This document shows, in pieces, positions 28,993 through 37,560 of a DNA stretch of 64,000 nucleotides (position 1 is the stretch's first letter; each line of letters starts with the position of its first letter). A model generated the notes under the pieces. The model had not been told where the DNA came from, did not search any database, and was given only the letters and a program-made list of their open reading frames with translations. Origin of the DNA: Yinghuangia seranimata (lineage in GTDB: Bacteria; Actinomycetota; Actinomycetes; Streptomycetales; Streptomycetaceae); contig NZ_JASAOI010000030.1 in the NCBI RefSeq assembly GCF_029953285.1, forward strand, positions 1 to 64,000. The letters run 5' to 3'. The position numbers were made by a program, and so were the translations under genes.

Positions 28993-30192
28993 ATGGGTAA
29001 CAAGGCGTTCATCGTCGGCGTCGGCATGACCAAGTTCGAGAAGCCGGAGACGCGCGACTGGCAGTACTACGACATGGCCAAGGAAGCGGGCGAGAAGGCG
29101 CTCGCCGACGCGGGCATCGCGTACGACCTCGTCGAGCAGGCCCCGGTCGGCTACTGCTTCGGCGCGTCGACGCAGGGCCAGCGCGCCGTGTACGAGCTGG
29201 GCCTGACCGGCATCCCGGTGTACAACGTCAACAACAACTGCGCGACGGGCTCCTCCGCGCTCATGATGGCGCGTCAGTTCGTCGAGGGCGGCCTGAACGA
29301 CTGCGTCCTGGCCATCGGCTTCGAGAAGATGTCCAAGGGCTCGATGGGCGGCGACGCGGGCGCCGGCGGCTTCGCCACCAGCCCGGTCGGCCGGCACTAC
29401 GGGATCATGGCCAAGGCCTACCCGTTCGAGATGACGCCGCCCACCGCGCAGATCTTCGGCAACGCGGCGCGCGAGCACATGGCGCGCTACGGCACCACCG
29501 TGGAGCAGATCGCCGCTGTCGCGGTGAAGAACCACAAGCACTCGGTGAACAACCCGTACGCGCAGTTCCAGGTCGAGTACAGCCTCGAAGAGGTGCTCGC
29601 GGCCAAGGAGATCCACACCCCGCTCACCCGCCTGCAGTGCTCGCCGACCTCGGACGGCGCGGCCGCCGCGCTGGTCGTCAGCGAGCGCTTCGTGATCGAG
29701 CACGGCCTGCAGGACAAGGCCGTCGAGATCGTCGCCCAGACGATGACCACCGACACCGCCGAGGCGTTCGACGGCTCGGTCATCAACGTCGTCGGCAAGC
29801 CGATGTCGGCGCTCGCCGCGCGGCAGGTCTTCGAGAAGTCCGGGCTCGGCATCGAGGACGTCGACGTCATCGAACTGCACGACTGCTTCTCGATCAACGA
29901 GATCATCACCTACGAGGCGCTCGGCATGGCGGCCGAGGGCAAGGGCGGCCAGCTCGTCGCGGACGGCGGCACCACGTACGGCGGCCAGTGGGTCGTCAAC
30001 CCGTCGGGCGGCCTGATCTCCAAGGGCCACCCGCTCGGTGCCACCGGCCTCGCGCAGGCCACCGAGATCACCTGGCAGCTGCGCGGCCAGGCCGAGGGCC
30101 GCCAGGTCGCGGACGCCAAGATCGGCATGACGCACAACATCGGCCTCGGCGGCGCCGCGGTCGTGGGGCTGTACCGCAAGGCGCAGTTCTGA
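28993..30192 (+). CDS. Lipid-transfer/SCP-x type thiolase (Ltp1-like)
   Basis: 399 residues from ATG 28993 with GGAGGG upstream, 38 bp after the dehydrogenase. Nonspecific lipid-transfer thiolase features: [25 protein letters not shown] (nucleophile Cys), [23 protein letters not shown] (His) and [11 protein letters not shown]. The similarity to mycobacterial Ltp1 is strong as I recall it. Such enzymes cleave or retro-aldol-process branched and sterol-derived acyl-CoAs. No SCP-2 domain is fused. The call is firm at family level. Confidence 0.9.
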   Translation: MGNKAFIVGVGMTKFEKPETRDWQYYDMAKEAGEKALADAGIAYDLVEQAPVGYCFGASTQGQRAVYELGLTGIPVYNVNNNCATGSSALMMARQFVEGGLNDCVLAIGFEKMSKGSMGGDAGAGGFATSPVGRHYGIMAKAYPFEMTPPTAQIFGNAAREHMARYGTTVEQIAAVAVKNHKHSVNNPYAQFQVEYSLEEVLAAKEIHTPLTRLQCSPTSDGAAAALVVSERFVIEHGLQDKAVEIVAQTMTTDTAEAFDGSVINVVGKPMSALAARQVFEKSGLGIEDVDVIELHDCFSINEIITYEALGMAAEGKGGQLVADGGTTYGGQWVVNPSGGLISKGHPLGATGLAQATEITWQLRGQAEGRQVADAKIGMTHNIGLGGAAVVGLYRKAQF

Positions 30193-30210
30193 CGGTCTGA
30201 GCTCGGTGGA

Positions 30211-30240
30211 GGGGCGTGCGGCATGTGCCGTACGCCCCTT
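30211..30240 (+). terminator. Terminator after the FadE34-Ltp operon
   Basis: GGGGCGTGCGGC pairs with GCCGTACGCCCC (12 positions, one G-T pair) across an ATGT loop, followed by TT. It lies 18 bp after the thiolase stop. Confidence 0.75.
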
Positions 30241-30407
30241 CGGCGTTCCCGCGCACCCGGGACGTCCGTCCCGGTCCCGGGACCGGGACGGATGGCTCAG
30301 GACGACGGGACACCGGGTGCGGAAGGGTCGACGTCGTTCGCCGCGGCGCGCGGCCGTCGAACCCCCGGTTGCCGGCCGCGCCCGCCCCCGAAGACCAGGA
30401 GACAGCC

Positions 30408-30854
30408 ATGTCCCGCAGGATCCGCCGCGCCCTCGTCGGCGCGACGCTGTCCGTCGCCGCCACCGCCGGCCTCGTCGCCGGCACGGCCGGCACCGCCCAC
30501 GCCGCGGGCCCCGTGTACTCGGTGCAGCTCAACTGGCTGAACATCGCCGACAACCAGGACAACAACAGCGTCGACGAGGTGTACATCAAGGTCAACGGCA
30601 GCACCGTGTGGGGCCCGCGGGACATCCACTGGAACACGCCGGAGAACCTCAACATCTCGCTGCCGCGCACGTTCTACTTCGACGGCACCGCGCCGATGAA
30701 GATCGAGTTCTGGGACCGCGACCCGGGCCGCGACGACCGCGTCGGCACCATCACGCTGTCCGCCGCCGCGCCCAACGTCGGCCCGAACGCGGCCGACCTC
30801 AAGGGCAACGACGGCGAGTACTGGGTGTACTACACCGTCACGCAGATCGCGTGA
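30408..30854 (+). CDS. Small secreted protein with C2-like acidic motifs (copy 1)
   Basis: 148 residues from ATG 30408 with AGGAGA upstream. A classical signal peptide ends at TAHA-AG (residues 1-28 or so). The mature part begins YSVQLNWLNIADNQDNNSVD and contains EFWDRDPGRDDRVG near the middle. Alternating hydrophobic strands with two Asp-rich loops resemble calcium-binding beta-sandwich (C2-like) domains; this is inference. A tandem paralogue follows 8 bp after the stop. Unknown function; no enzyme motif. Confidence 0.75.
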   Translation: MSRRIRRALVGATLSVAATAGLVAGTAGTAHAAGPVYSVQLNWLNIADNQDNNSVDEVYIKVNGSTVWGPRDIHWNTPENLNISLPRTFYFDGTAPMKIEFWDRDPGRDDRVGTITLSAAAPNVGPNAADLKGNDGEYWVYYTVTQIA

Positions 30855-30862
30855 GGCAGGCG

Positions 30863-31318
30863 ATGAAGTCGCCCCTGCGCCGCGGCCTGGTCGGGGCCGC
30901 GGTCTCCCTGGCCGCGACGGCCGGACTCGTCGCCGGAACCGCGGGCACCGCGAACGCGGACACGCTTCCGGTCAAGGTCTACTCCGTGCGACTGACCGGC
31001 CTCATGGTCGTCGACAACCAGGACAACAACAGCGTCGACGAGGTGTACATCAAGGTCGACGGCAGGACCGTGTGGGGGCCGTGGGACATGCACCGGGGCA
31101 ATCCGGTGGACCTGTCCATGCAGCTGCCGGTGTACTACACCGACTCCGTGGGCACCCCGCTGTCGATCGAGGCGTTCGACCGCGACCCGGGCCGTGACGA
31201 CCGCGTCGGCGGCTTCGTGGTCGGCGGCTACTACACCCCGCTCGGCCCGCAGACCCGCGTGCTCAGCGGCAACGGCGGCGTCTACGAGGTGTACCTGACG
31301 GTCACCCAGATTGCCTGA
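30863..31318 (+). CDS. Small secreted protein with C2-like acidic motifs (copy 2)
   Basis: 151 residues from ATG 30863, 8 bp after copy 1, with AGGCAGG upstream. The signal peptide is nearly identical in its core (ATAGLVAGTAGTANA). The mature part repeats DNQDNNSVDEVYIKVDG, RTVWGPWD and FDRDPGRDDRVGG, and both proteins end TVTQIA. Conservation is highest in the two acidic loops and lowest between them, as expected if the loops bind a ligand or metal. The pair is likely a tandem duplication transcribed together. Confidence 0.75.
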   Translation: MKSPLRRGLVGAAVSLAATAGLVAGTAGTANADTLPVKVYSVRLTGLMVVDNQDNNSVDEVYIKVDGRTVWGPWDMHRGNPVDLSMQLPVYYTDSVGTPLSIEAFDRDPGRDDRVGGFVVGGYYTPLGPQTRVLSGNGGVYEVYLTVTQIA

Positions 31319-31381
31319 CACATCGTCAGCCCCCTTGAAGAAAGCCACCGTTCGTCCAGGACAATGACCCCCGAAGGGTGA

Positions 31382-31404
31382 CTCCCGCGCGTGCCGCGCG
31401 GGAG
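31382..31404. terminator. Hairpin before the histidine kinase
   Basis: CTCCCGCGC and GCGCGGGAG form a perfect 9-bp stem with a GTGCC loop, 63 bp after the secreted-protein stop. The arm shares the CTCCCGC core of the octamer array at 10965. Confidence 0.55.
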
Positions 31405-31423
31405 CGGACTCCGGGGGGAGAGC

Positions 31424-33181
31424 TTGGCCTCGACCGAGCAGGCGGCGGACGCCGCGAGACCAACCGTCGCGGTGGGCGCGGCTGATGACCGCGTGCCCGT
31501 CGGACGCACGTCGGACCCGCGCATGTCCGACGAACGCACATCCGACGGGCACGCGCCCGGTGGCGGAGCAACTCCTCGCCCGGGGCCGGTGCATCTGCAC
31601 CCGCCCCGGGCGATCGCCTTGGCCGGCGGCTGCCTCGCGCTCGCCGCACTGGCGCTCGAACACGCGGCGCCGGGACGCAGCACACTCGACGCCGCGGCTC
31701 CGGTGGTGGAACTCTGCGCGCTCGCGGGAGCCGTCATCACTCTGGCGCCGCGCCGCGGGCCCTGGGTGGTACTGGCGCTGCCCGTTCTCACCATGGTCGA
31801 ACTCCCGGTCTCCGTCGACGTGATCACGGCACTCGGGCTGGCGATCGCGGTCGCCGTCCTGGGTGTCGCCGTGCTGCGCGCGGCGCCGTGGCAGTGGCGC
31901 GACGTTCCCGTGGCGGCGCTGGCCGGAGTCGCCGGGGCGGCCCTCTATGCCGTCCCCAGCGTGTGGATACCGACGGCGGTCGTGCTCGCGGTGACCGTAC
32001 TGGTGCTGCTGACACCGCCCCTCGCCGTGCTGATTGCGGTCACGAGCGGACGTACGGACGAGCTCGAACGCCTGACCAGGCGGCTGTCCTGGCGTGTGCC
32101 GGTCGCGGCCCTGGGGGTGGCGGCGTGCCTGGTGCTGGCGATCCTCCTGCGCCCCGTCCTGCCCGCCTCGGGCCTGCTCGTCGTCTATGCGGCCGGAGCG
32201 ACCCACGTGGCGATCGCCGTGTGGTCGCACTCCCGCGGACGCCGGCTGGCGGAACAGGCGGCGCGGCACGAGGCGGTGCTCGAAGCGGCCATCCTCGTGC
32301 TGTCGGACGAGACCGCCGACCCGACCGACGCGCTGTGCCAGGTGGCCGAGTTGGCCGCCCGGGAACTGGGAGTCGACGGCGTCTCCGTGGAACTCGACAC
32401 CGTGGCCGGGGAGTACGGGCGTACCGTCGAGCCGCCGATCGACGTGGCCCTGGTGTGCCGCGGACAGGACCTGGGACGGCTGCACATCTATGCCGACGCG
32501 CCGCTGGACACGCGGACGTTGTCGACGGTCGACCGCCTGGCACGGCAACTGGCGGCGTTTGCCTATGCGGTGCTCCGGCTGGAAGAGGCCAGGGCCGCAG
32601 AACGGGAGCTCCTGCGCCGCGAACTCCACGACGGCGTGGGGCATGCCCTGGCGGCGGCCGTCATGAGGCTCGACCCCGACCGCAACCCCGAGGCGCTGCG
32701 GTCGGTGCTGGAGCCCGCACACGCCCAGGTGCGCGCCGCACTCGACGACCTGCGCGCCGTCGTACGCGGAGCCGCACCACCGCCGTTGGTCCGCGACGGC
32801 CTCGCGGACGCGCTGCGCGCGCTCACCCGCGACCTGGACAGCCCTGCGGTGCTGCTGACCTTCCACGGCGACTGCGGGGCGGTGACCGAGCCGGTGCAGC
32901 GCGACGTCTACCGGATCGTGCAGGAGGCGCTCACCAACGCACGCCGCCATGCGCACGCCACACGGGTGTTCGTCTCCGTACGCACCACCGACCGCCTGAA
33001 CGTCGAGATCGTGGACGACGGCCGCGGCCTGCCATCCGTGCTCGTGCCGGGTACGGGCCTGGCGTCGATCCGCGGCCGTGTCCACGGGATGGGCGGCACA
33101 TGCAGCATCGGCCGCGCGCCGGGCGGCGGGACGCGGGTGGCGTTCAGCGTCCCGCTGCGCGACGGGGCGGGGGCGTCATGA
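31424..33181 (+). CDS. Two-component sensor histidine kinase (NarL-partner, HisKA_3 type)
   Basis: 585 residues if started at TTG 31424, which has GGGGGGAG five bases upstream; GTG 31391 lies inside the preceding hairpin loop. A Ser/Thr/Ala-rich lead is followed by several hydrophobic segments (about residues 60-235), a GAF-like stretch, the dimerisation/phosphoacceptor box RRELHDGVGHALA (His 402), and an HATPase domain with NARRHAHA, DDGRGLP and GTGLASIRGRV. It overlaps the response regulator by 4 bp (ATGA). The signal is unknown; many membrane helices suggest an envelope or lipid cue. Confidence 0.85.
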   Translation: MASTEQAADAARPTVAVGAADDRVPVGRTSDPRMSDERTSDGHAPGGGATPRPGPVHLHPPRAIALAGGCLALAALALEHAAPGRSTLDAAAPVVELCALAGAVITLAPRRGPWVVLALPVLTMVELPVSVDVITALGLAIAVAVLGVAVLRAAPWQWRDVPVAALAGVAGAALYAVPSVWIPTAVVLAVTVLVLLTPPLAVLIAVTSGRTDELERLTRRLSWRVPVAALGVAACLVLAILLRPVLPASGLLVVYAAGATHVAIAVWSHSRGRRLAEQAARHEAVLEAAILVLSDETADPTDALCQVAELAARELGVDGVSVELDTVAGEYGRTVEPPIDVALVCRGQDLGRLHIYADAPLDTRTLSTVDRLARQLAAFAYAVLRLEEARAAERELLRRELHDGVGHALAAAVMRLDPDRNPEALRSVLEPAHAQVRAALDDLRAVVRGAAPPPLVRDGLADALRALTRDLDSPAVLLTFHGDCGAVTEPVQRDVYRIVQEALTNARRHAHATRVFVSVRTTDRLNVEIVDDGRGLPSVLVPGTGLASIRGRVHGMGGTCSIGRAPGGGTRVAFSVPLRDGAGAS

Positions 33182-33849
33182 CCACGCCGATCCGAGCCGT
33201 GATCGTCGACGACCACCCCACGTTCCGCGCCGGTCTGCGCACACTGCTGGCGGACATCCCGGAGCCCGGCGTGGAGATCGTCGCCGAGGCCTCCGGCGGG
33301 GACGATGCTGTCGCGAAAGCGGAGTCACTGCGTCCACAACTGGTCCTGATGGACCTTCAGATGCACGGCCCGGACGGCCGGGACGGGATCGAAGCGACGC
33401 GCCGGATAGCGGAGGCCTGCCCGGGGACGGGCGTCCTGGTGGTCAGCATGTTCTCCGACGCCGCGACCGTGCAGGCGGCCCTGGCGGCCGGGGCGCGGGG
33501 CTTCGTCCTCAAGGGCGCCTCCGCCGGCGAGATCACGGCCGCGGTGCGCGCGGTGGCCGCGGGATGCGCGTTCCTGGGAACGGGGGTCTCCGCCCTGCTG
33601 GCGGGCATGGCCTCCGGCTCCCGTCCCGCCCCGCGCCCGACGGGTCTGATGGGGCTCACCGATCGCGAGGCCGACGTCCTGAGGCTGCTGAACAGCGGTA
33701 TGGGCACCGGCGACATGGCACGCGCACTGCGGTTGAGCCCGAAGACCGTGCGGAACCACATGTCGAACGTCTTCGCCAAGCTGGGCGTGGCCAATCGCGC
33801 CCAGGCGGTGATCCGCGCGCGCGAGGCGGGCCTGAACGCGGAGCCGTGA
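33178..33849 (+). CDS. NarL/FixJ-family response regulator
   Basis: 223 residues from ATG 33178, coupled to the kinase. Receiver domain 5-120 with acidic pair Asp 11/Asp 12, phosphoacceptor Asp 59 (LVLMDLQM) and Lys in FVLKGAS. The C-terminal LuxR HTH has LTDREADVLRLLNSGM and LSPKTVRNHMSNVFAKLGV. A transcription activator or repressor for unknown targets; adjacent secreted proteins and the hydrolase at 34921 are candidates. The 3' end meets the long inverted repeat at once. Confidence 0.9.
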   Translation: MTTPIRAVIVDDHPTFRAGLRTLLADIPEPGVEIVAEASGGDDAVAKAESLRPQLVLMDLQMHGPDGRDGIEATRRIAEACPGTGVLVVSMFSDAATVQAALAAGARGFVLKGASAGEITAAVRAVAAGCAFLGTGVSALLAGMASGSRPAPRPTGLMGLTDREADVLRLLNSGMGTGDMARALRLSPKTVRNHMSNVFAKLGVANRAQAVIRAREAGLNAEP

Positions 33850-33850
33850 C

Positions 33851-34192
33851 GGAACTTCCGCTCCGTCGCGGCGACGCGTCGTCGGCTTGCGAGCGTGCCG
33901 CCTGACTTCGGGAGGCCCGCTCGGTCCCGGCGTGGAAACCGCTGGGCTGCACCGGGGTTGGTCCGTCTGCCGGCGGTGTCCTGGCGCCCCTCCCGATTTT
34001 TGATGGTCCGCGCGGCCGACCGGCTGTCAAGCCGCGGTGGATCTTGTACGAACAGGCGGCCTGTGCCGGGGTCGTGGGGGCGGCTTGACAGCCGCCCGTC
34101 CGCGCAGACAACCCGGCAGCTATCGGGAGGGGCGCGGGGTGTGAAGGCGCTTTGACTGCGCTGGTCGTGCCGGGCTGCCGTCCCAGCGTGGT
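33851..34192 (+). repeat. Long inverted repeat, left arm
   Basis: Begins 2 bp after the response regulator stop. Shared blocks with the right arm (reverse-complemented) include the identical 18-mer GCGTCGTCGGCTTGCGAG (33876-33893), CGGCGTGGAAACCG (33928-33941), CCCTCCCGATTTT, GTCCGCGCGGCC, CGCGGTGGATC, CTATCGGGAGGGG and CCCAGCGTGGT, in the same order. Small insertions and deletions separate the blocks. Confidence 0.85.
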
Positions 34193-34261
34193 CGCCGCCG
34201 ACTCCGTCGCCGGAAAGGCCCGCACCCCGCCCCTCCCGGTCGCCCCGCCACCCGCTTCACG

Positions 34262-34306
34262 ACCCTGGGAACCAAATGGACGCTGAGCGTCCATTCCGTT
34301 CCCAAG
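34262..34306. repeat. Central palindrome of the inverted-repeat region
   Basis: AATGGACGCT-G-AGCGTCCATT is a near-perfect palindrome flanked by GGGAAC and GTTCCC, giving an imperfect hairpin of about 40 bp between the two long arms. Confidence 0.75.
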
Positions 34307-34471
34307 ACCAAAGACACCCCTGCCGAAACGCCGGATTCAGGGCCTTTGCGATCATCGGGAGTGCGGAATCGGCGCCAGCCGCCCTCCCACACCAAGATCA
34401 TGAGAGGTTCGCCGCCACACATTTCCGCGAACCACTCATGAACAGGGAAAAACCGCGCCGCCCCGGCGCCC

Positions 34472-34813
34472 ACCACGCTGGGACCGCAGGACGGCAACGC
34501 GAAGCGCGCACGGCGCCTCCACACCGCCTCCCCCTCCCGATAGTTGCCGCGGTTTTAAGCGCGGCCGGGGCGGGGTCAAGGCGCCCCCACGAGCACAGGT
34601 CAGGCCGCCGGTACTTCGATGATCCACCGCGCCTTGACGCCGACCCGGCCGCGCGGACAATCAAAATCGGGAGGGGGAGGTGGCCGCCGTCGGCGGACAG
34701 GCCGGGGGACCGTGCATGGCCGACGGTTTCCACGCCGCGACCGAACGGGCCGCCAACGCAGATGGCGGCCGGCTCGCAAGCCGACGACGCGCCGCCGCAG
34801 CGGATCGGAATCC
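34472..34813 (-). repeat. Long inverted repeat, right arm
   Basis: Reverse-complement counterpart of 33851-34192. It ends at GGAATCC near 34813 and contains CTCGCAAGCCGACGACGC (34773-34790) and CGGTTTCCACGCCG (34724-34737). Arm length is about 340 bp in both copies. The hydrolase gene starts 107 bp beyond it. Confidence 0.85.
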
Positions 34814-34920
34814 TCCCCCTCAGCCGGCAGCGCAAAGAGCGCTGTGGCGCGGATCACGCGGAACGTCCGCCCTGTAAGCCTCCTCTTCCCGGCAGGTGTC
34901 CATCACTGGGAGGAGCGGCA

Positions 34921-36222
34921 GTGAGCGTGCGAGGCGGGGGCAGGGGCGGAGTGCGGCGGGCGGTCGGAGTCGTGGCGGCGGTGCTGGTGTTGGCGGCGCA
35001 GGCACCGACAGCGATGGCCCGGCCGGGAGCGGGCGACATGTCCGGGGTGCGCGAGACGTACGTGGCCGTGGACGGCGCGGATGCCCGCGTACGGGTGCTG
35101 AAGGTCGGGCCGAGCCGGGCCCGGAAGGTGCTCGTGCTCGTCGCGGGACAGTTCGGCGCTGCTGGCGGACTCGAGAAGCCGGCACAGGAGTTGGTGGCGC
35201 GGGCGCCTGACACTCAGGTGTGGGCCGTGGACCGCCGCGAGGCGGCGCTGTCCGACCTGCGGGGGTTCGCGGGGACGGCACAGGCGGCCGCCGACTACTA
35301 CCTGGGCGGGCGCTACCGGGCGCAGACGCCCCAGTCGGCGCCCTATGTCGCCGACTGGGGCCTGGCGACGGAACTGGACGACCTGCGGCGGGTCGTGCTG
35401 GCCGCGCGGGACGGCGGGCGCCGGAAGGTGGTGCTCGGCGGGCACTCGTGGGGTGCCACGACCGCGCTGGCCTATGCCGGTTGGGACTGGAACGGGCGGG
35501 CCGGCTACCGGGACCTGAGCGGGCTCGTCCTGATCGACGGCGGGGTGCACGACGCGTTCGCGGGGGAGGGGTACACGTACCGCGTCACGCCGGAGGAGGC
35601 CCGGGCGCGGGTCGAACGCATACGCACGGGCGAGGTGTTCGACCCGTCGGTGACGTTCGACCGCGCGGAGACGTTCGCCGTGCTCCAGCAATTGGCCGGC
35701 AAGTACGCGGTCGAGGCCCCGGATGAGCCGTCGGCGCTCGCGCCCCTGCTGCCCACGGTGTTGCGGCCCACTGTGCCGGTGACCAACCTCGGGCTGGTGA
35801 AGTGGCTGTACGCCGATCACCCCCTGGTTCCCGACCTTGCGGTGAACCCGGCCTACACGGACGCGGAAGATGTCGCCCACTCCCTCGCGGGCCCGAAGCC
35901 CGGGATGTACGAGTGGTATTGGCCGAACCGCCTGACGTTGGACCTGGAGGCGGCGGACCCGTTCGCGGACACGCCGACGGCGAGGCAACTCGGACTGCGG
36001 CTGTGGCATACGAAGGAGATCGACGTGCCGCTCTACTCGTTCGCGACAGGCCTCACCCACGGAACGGCCGACGAAGCGGCCCACTGGGTCGTCACGAACT
36101 CGCAGGTGCGTCAGGCGGAGTACGCCCGTGACGACGCCATGACCCACCTGGACCCGCTGCTGGCCGACGCCGAACGCAACACCTTTGTGCGGACGGTCGT
36201 CCCGTTCCTGGCTAGGACTTGA
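34921..36222 (+). CDS. Secreted alpha/beta-hydrolase
   Basis: 433 residues from GTG 34921 with GGGAGGAG upstream. Signal peptide about residues 1-38 (VVAAVLVLAAQAPTAMA). The hydrolase core has LVAGQFGAAGG, the nucleophile elbow GGHSWGATT (Ser 176) and LIDGGVHD. A late His in THLDPLLAD is a candidate for the triad. Length exceeds a minimal hydrolase, with an extra helical segment around 230-330. The substrate is unknown. It converges on the DUF397 gene with an 11-bp overlap. Confidence 0.8.
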   Translation: MSVRGGGRGGVRRAVGVVAAVLVLAAQAPTAMARPGAGDMSGVRETYVAVDGADARVRVLKVGPSRARKVLVLVAGQFGAAGGLEKPAQELVARAPDTQVWAVDRREAALSDLRGFAGTAQAAADYYLGGRYRAQTPQSAPYVADWGLATELDDLRRVVLAARDGGRRKVVLGGHSWGATTALAYAGWDWNGRAGYRDLSGLVLIDGGVHDAFAGEGYTYRVTPEEARARVERIRTGEVFDPSVTFDRAETFAVLQQLAGKYAVEAPDEPSALAPLLPTVLRPTVPVTNLGLVKWLYADHPLVPDLAVNPAYTDAEDVAHSLAGPKPGMYEWYWPNRLTLDLEAADPFADTPTARQLGLRLWHTKEIDVPLYSFATGLTHGTADEAAHWVVTNSQVRQAEYARDDAMTHLDPLLADAERNTFVRTVVPFLART

Positions 36223-36412
36223 GGCCCTGAACGAGGGCCGACCACGACGCGGTAGGGACAGTCAGCATGCCGCGGTGGATGTCCTTGGAGTCGCGAACGG
36301 GGATCAGTTGATCGATGACCGTTGCGACTTCAAGGCATTCGCCGCCGTCGGTGCTGCTGTACGAGCTCTTGCGCCACGTGCCCGGTGACGTCTCGGTCGT
36401 TGTGGGTCGCAT
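36212..36412 (-). CDS. DUF397 protein
   Basis: 66 residues from ATG 36412, with GGAGGA upstream inside the regulator gene. The signature TWRKSSYSSTDGGECLEVA and VRDSKD, with a C-terminal WSALV, defines DUF397 proteins, which in actinomycetes pair with an XRE regulator of the next-upstream gene as here. Family pairs (BldB-like context, WhiJ type) influence development and secondary metabolism. The molecular role is thought to be antagonist or partner of the regulator. It overlaps the regulator frame by 109 bp, more than usual. Confidence 0.9.
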   Translation of the reverse strand: MRPTTTETSPGTWRKSSYSSTDGGECLEVATVIDQLIPVRDSKDIHRGMLTVPTASWSALVQGLKS

Positions 36413-37230
36413 CGGCGGTAGTCCTCCATGACCGAAGTGATGAACGCGGCGGATTCCGTCGGCGAGTAGGCGTAGGACCGGAGTCGCTCGTACGCGCGGA
36501 TGCGCCGCGTGACCTCTTCCGACTCTTCGACGATCTGCCCCGACTGAATTCCTTCCAAGTAGACCACTGTTGTGTCGTCGGGCAAGGTGAGCGCCGTCAT
36601 CGAGCCACCGAGTAGTCCGTGTCCTCCATGCGAGAACGGAAGAACCTGGATCATGGTCCGGCCGGTGTCCATCACTGGCAGCAGGGCGGCCAGTTGCCTG
36701 CGAATGGTCGAGACGCCGCCCAGCGGTCGTCGAAGCACGGCTTCGTCGAGGATGACTGACAGGTGCGGTGGGCATTCGGAGCGGAGCCGCTCTTGTCTGC
36801 CGAGGCGGATTGCCACCAGTTGTTCGATCTCGTCATCGTCGGCTTCAGGGTCGCCGATGTGTAGCGACGAGCGAGCGTAGGCCTCTGTCTGAAGCAGTCC
36901 AGGGAACAGGTGTCCCGAGTACTGGAGAATGCGCGACGCCTGCGCTTCAAGCTCCATAAACCGCCGGTACTTTCCAGGGTGTTGCTCGTGCCTCGCCAAT
37001 CCGTACAGCCTCACGAAGTACCCATCCGTCCCGAACGCCGCGTCCAGCTTCGGCGACAGGTCCGGCGGAATCATCCTGTCCGCTGTCTCGATATTGCCCA
37101 AGTGCGTCTTGCTGTACCGCAGGATCTGCGCGAGGCGGGCCAGCGTCAGCCCGGCCCCTGTTCGATGCCTGCGCAGCTCTGACCCGTACAGGTCCCGGGC
37201 CGAACGATCCGGCCGCAACTCCCTCTCCAC
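36304..37230 (-). CDS. XRE-family transcriptional regulator (Scr1/DUF5753 type) with unusual C-terminal extension
   Basis: 308 residues from GTG 37230 with GGGGAGG upstream. N-terminal HTH (LYGSELRRHRTGAGLTLARL, LRYSKTHLGNIETADR) and a DUF5753 domain (LFPGLLQTEAYAR, RLGRQERL, VLPFSHGGHGLLGGSM, VYLEG). Relatives normally end near the MEDYRR region. Here the codon after Arg-Arg is TGC rather than a stop, adding about 38 basic residues that overlap the DUF397 start. Controls unknown developmental or metabolic genes. Confidence 0.88.
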   Translation of the reverse strand: MERELRPDRSARDLYGSELRRHRTGAGLTLARLAQILRYSKTHLGNIETADRMIPPDLSPKLDAAFGTDGYFVRLYGLARHEQHPGKYRRFMELEAQASRILQYSGHLFPGLLQTEAYARSSLHIGDPEADDDEIEQLVAIRLGRQERLRSECPPHLSVILDEAVLRRPLGGVSTIRRQLAALLPVMDTGRTMIQVLPFSHGGHGLLGGSMTALTLPDDTTVVYLEGIQSGQIVEESEEVTRRIRAYERLRSYAYSPTESAAFITSVMEDYRRCDPQRPRRHRARGARARTAAPTAANALKSQRSSIN

Positions 37231-37356
37231 CTCGAACCTCCCCGTCCTCGGTACCGCTTGCGGACACAGGAACCTGTTCAGGCTAGCCACAGCGAGCGAC
37301 GCTGAGTGTGCGAATCGTGACACTGGGGAGGCGGAGTCGTGCGCGAGACCTCCGGT

Positions 37357-37560
37357 ATGACGCTCCGCGTCTACCGACTGTTTCCGGCCACCGGCCACAT
37401 CGTCGAGGTATCCCGTTCCGTCATGGGACCGGTCGCGTTGGCCTGGGCCTACGCGGAGCCTTCGCCGACGCGTTGGCCCGACTGTGCGTGCCCCCGGTGC
37501 CGCCCGTCGGCCCGACCCGCCGGCCCGGCGACCCCGGGAGCACCGCGCCCTCGCGCTTGA
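37357..37560 (+). CDS. Small conserved-type protein divergent from XRE regulator
   Basis: 67 residues from ATG 37357. MTLRVYRLFPATGHIVEVS and the ending CACPRC resemble short proteins often encoded divergently from XRE/DUF397 pairs in actinomycetes (pattern recalled, not searched). The last 23 codons after CPRC look like read-on sequence, and the gene overlaps the 3' end of the Lrp gene antisense by 140 bp. No clear ribosome site. Function unknown. Confidence 0.4.
   Translation: MTLRVYRLFPATGHIVEVSRSVMGPVALAWAYAEPSPTRWPDCACPRCRPSARPAGPATPGAPRPRA

Larger units (their letters stand above)
33850..34920. other. 1.07-kb region without a supported gene, filled by an inverted repeat
   Basis: Open frames exist on both strands, but none shows a recognisable family, a ribosome site with a sensible start, or uniform conservation. 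The region consists of two diverged arms in opposite orientation (separate entries) around a 279-bp centre with its own palindrome. The last 100 bp carry the promoter and ribosome site of the hydrolase at 34921. Confidence 0.7.

Noticed and set aside
34120-34524. Minus-strand frame with a protein-like stretch (WEGGWRRFRTPDDRKGPES) inside the inverted-repeat centre
   Set aside because: No start with a ribosome site and it runs into the left repeat arm; I could not assign a family, so it is not listed as a gene.
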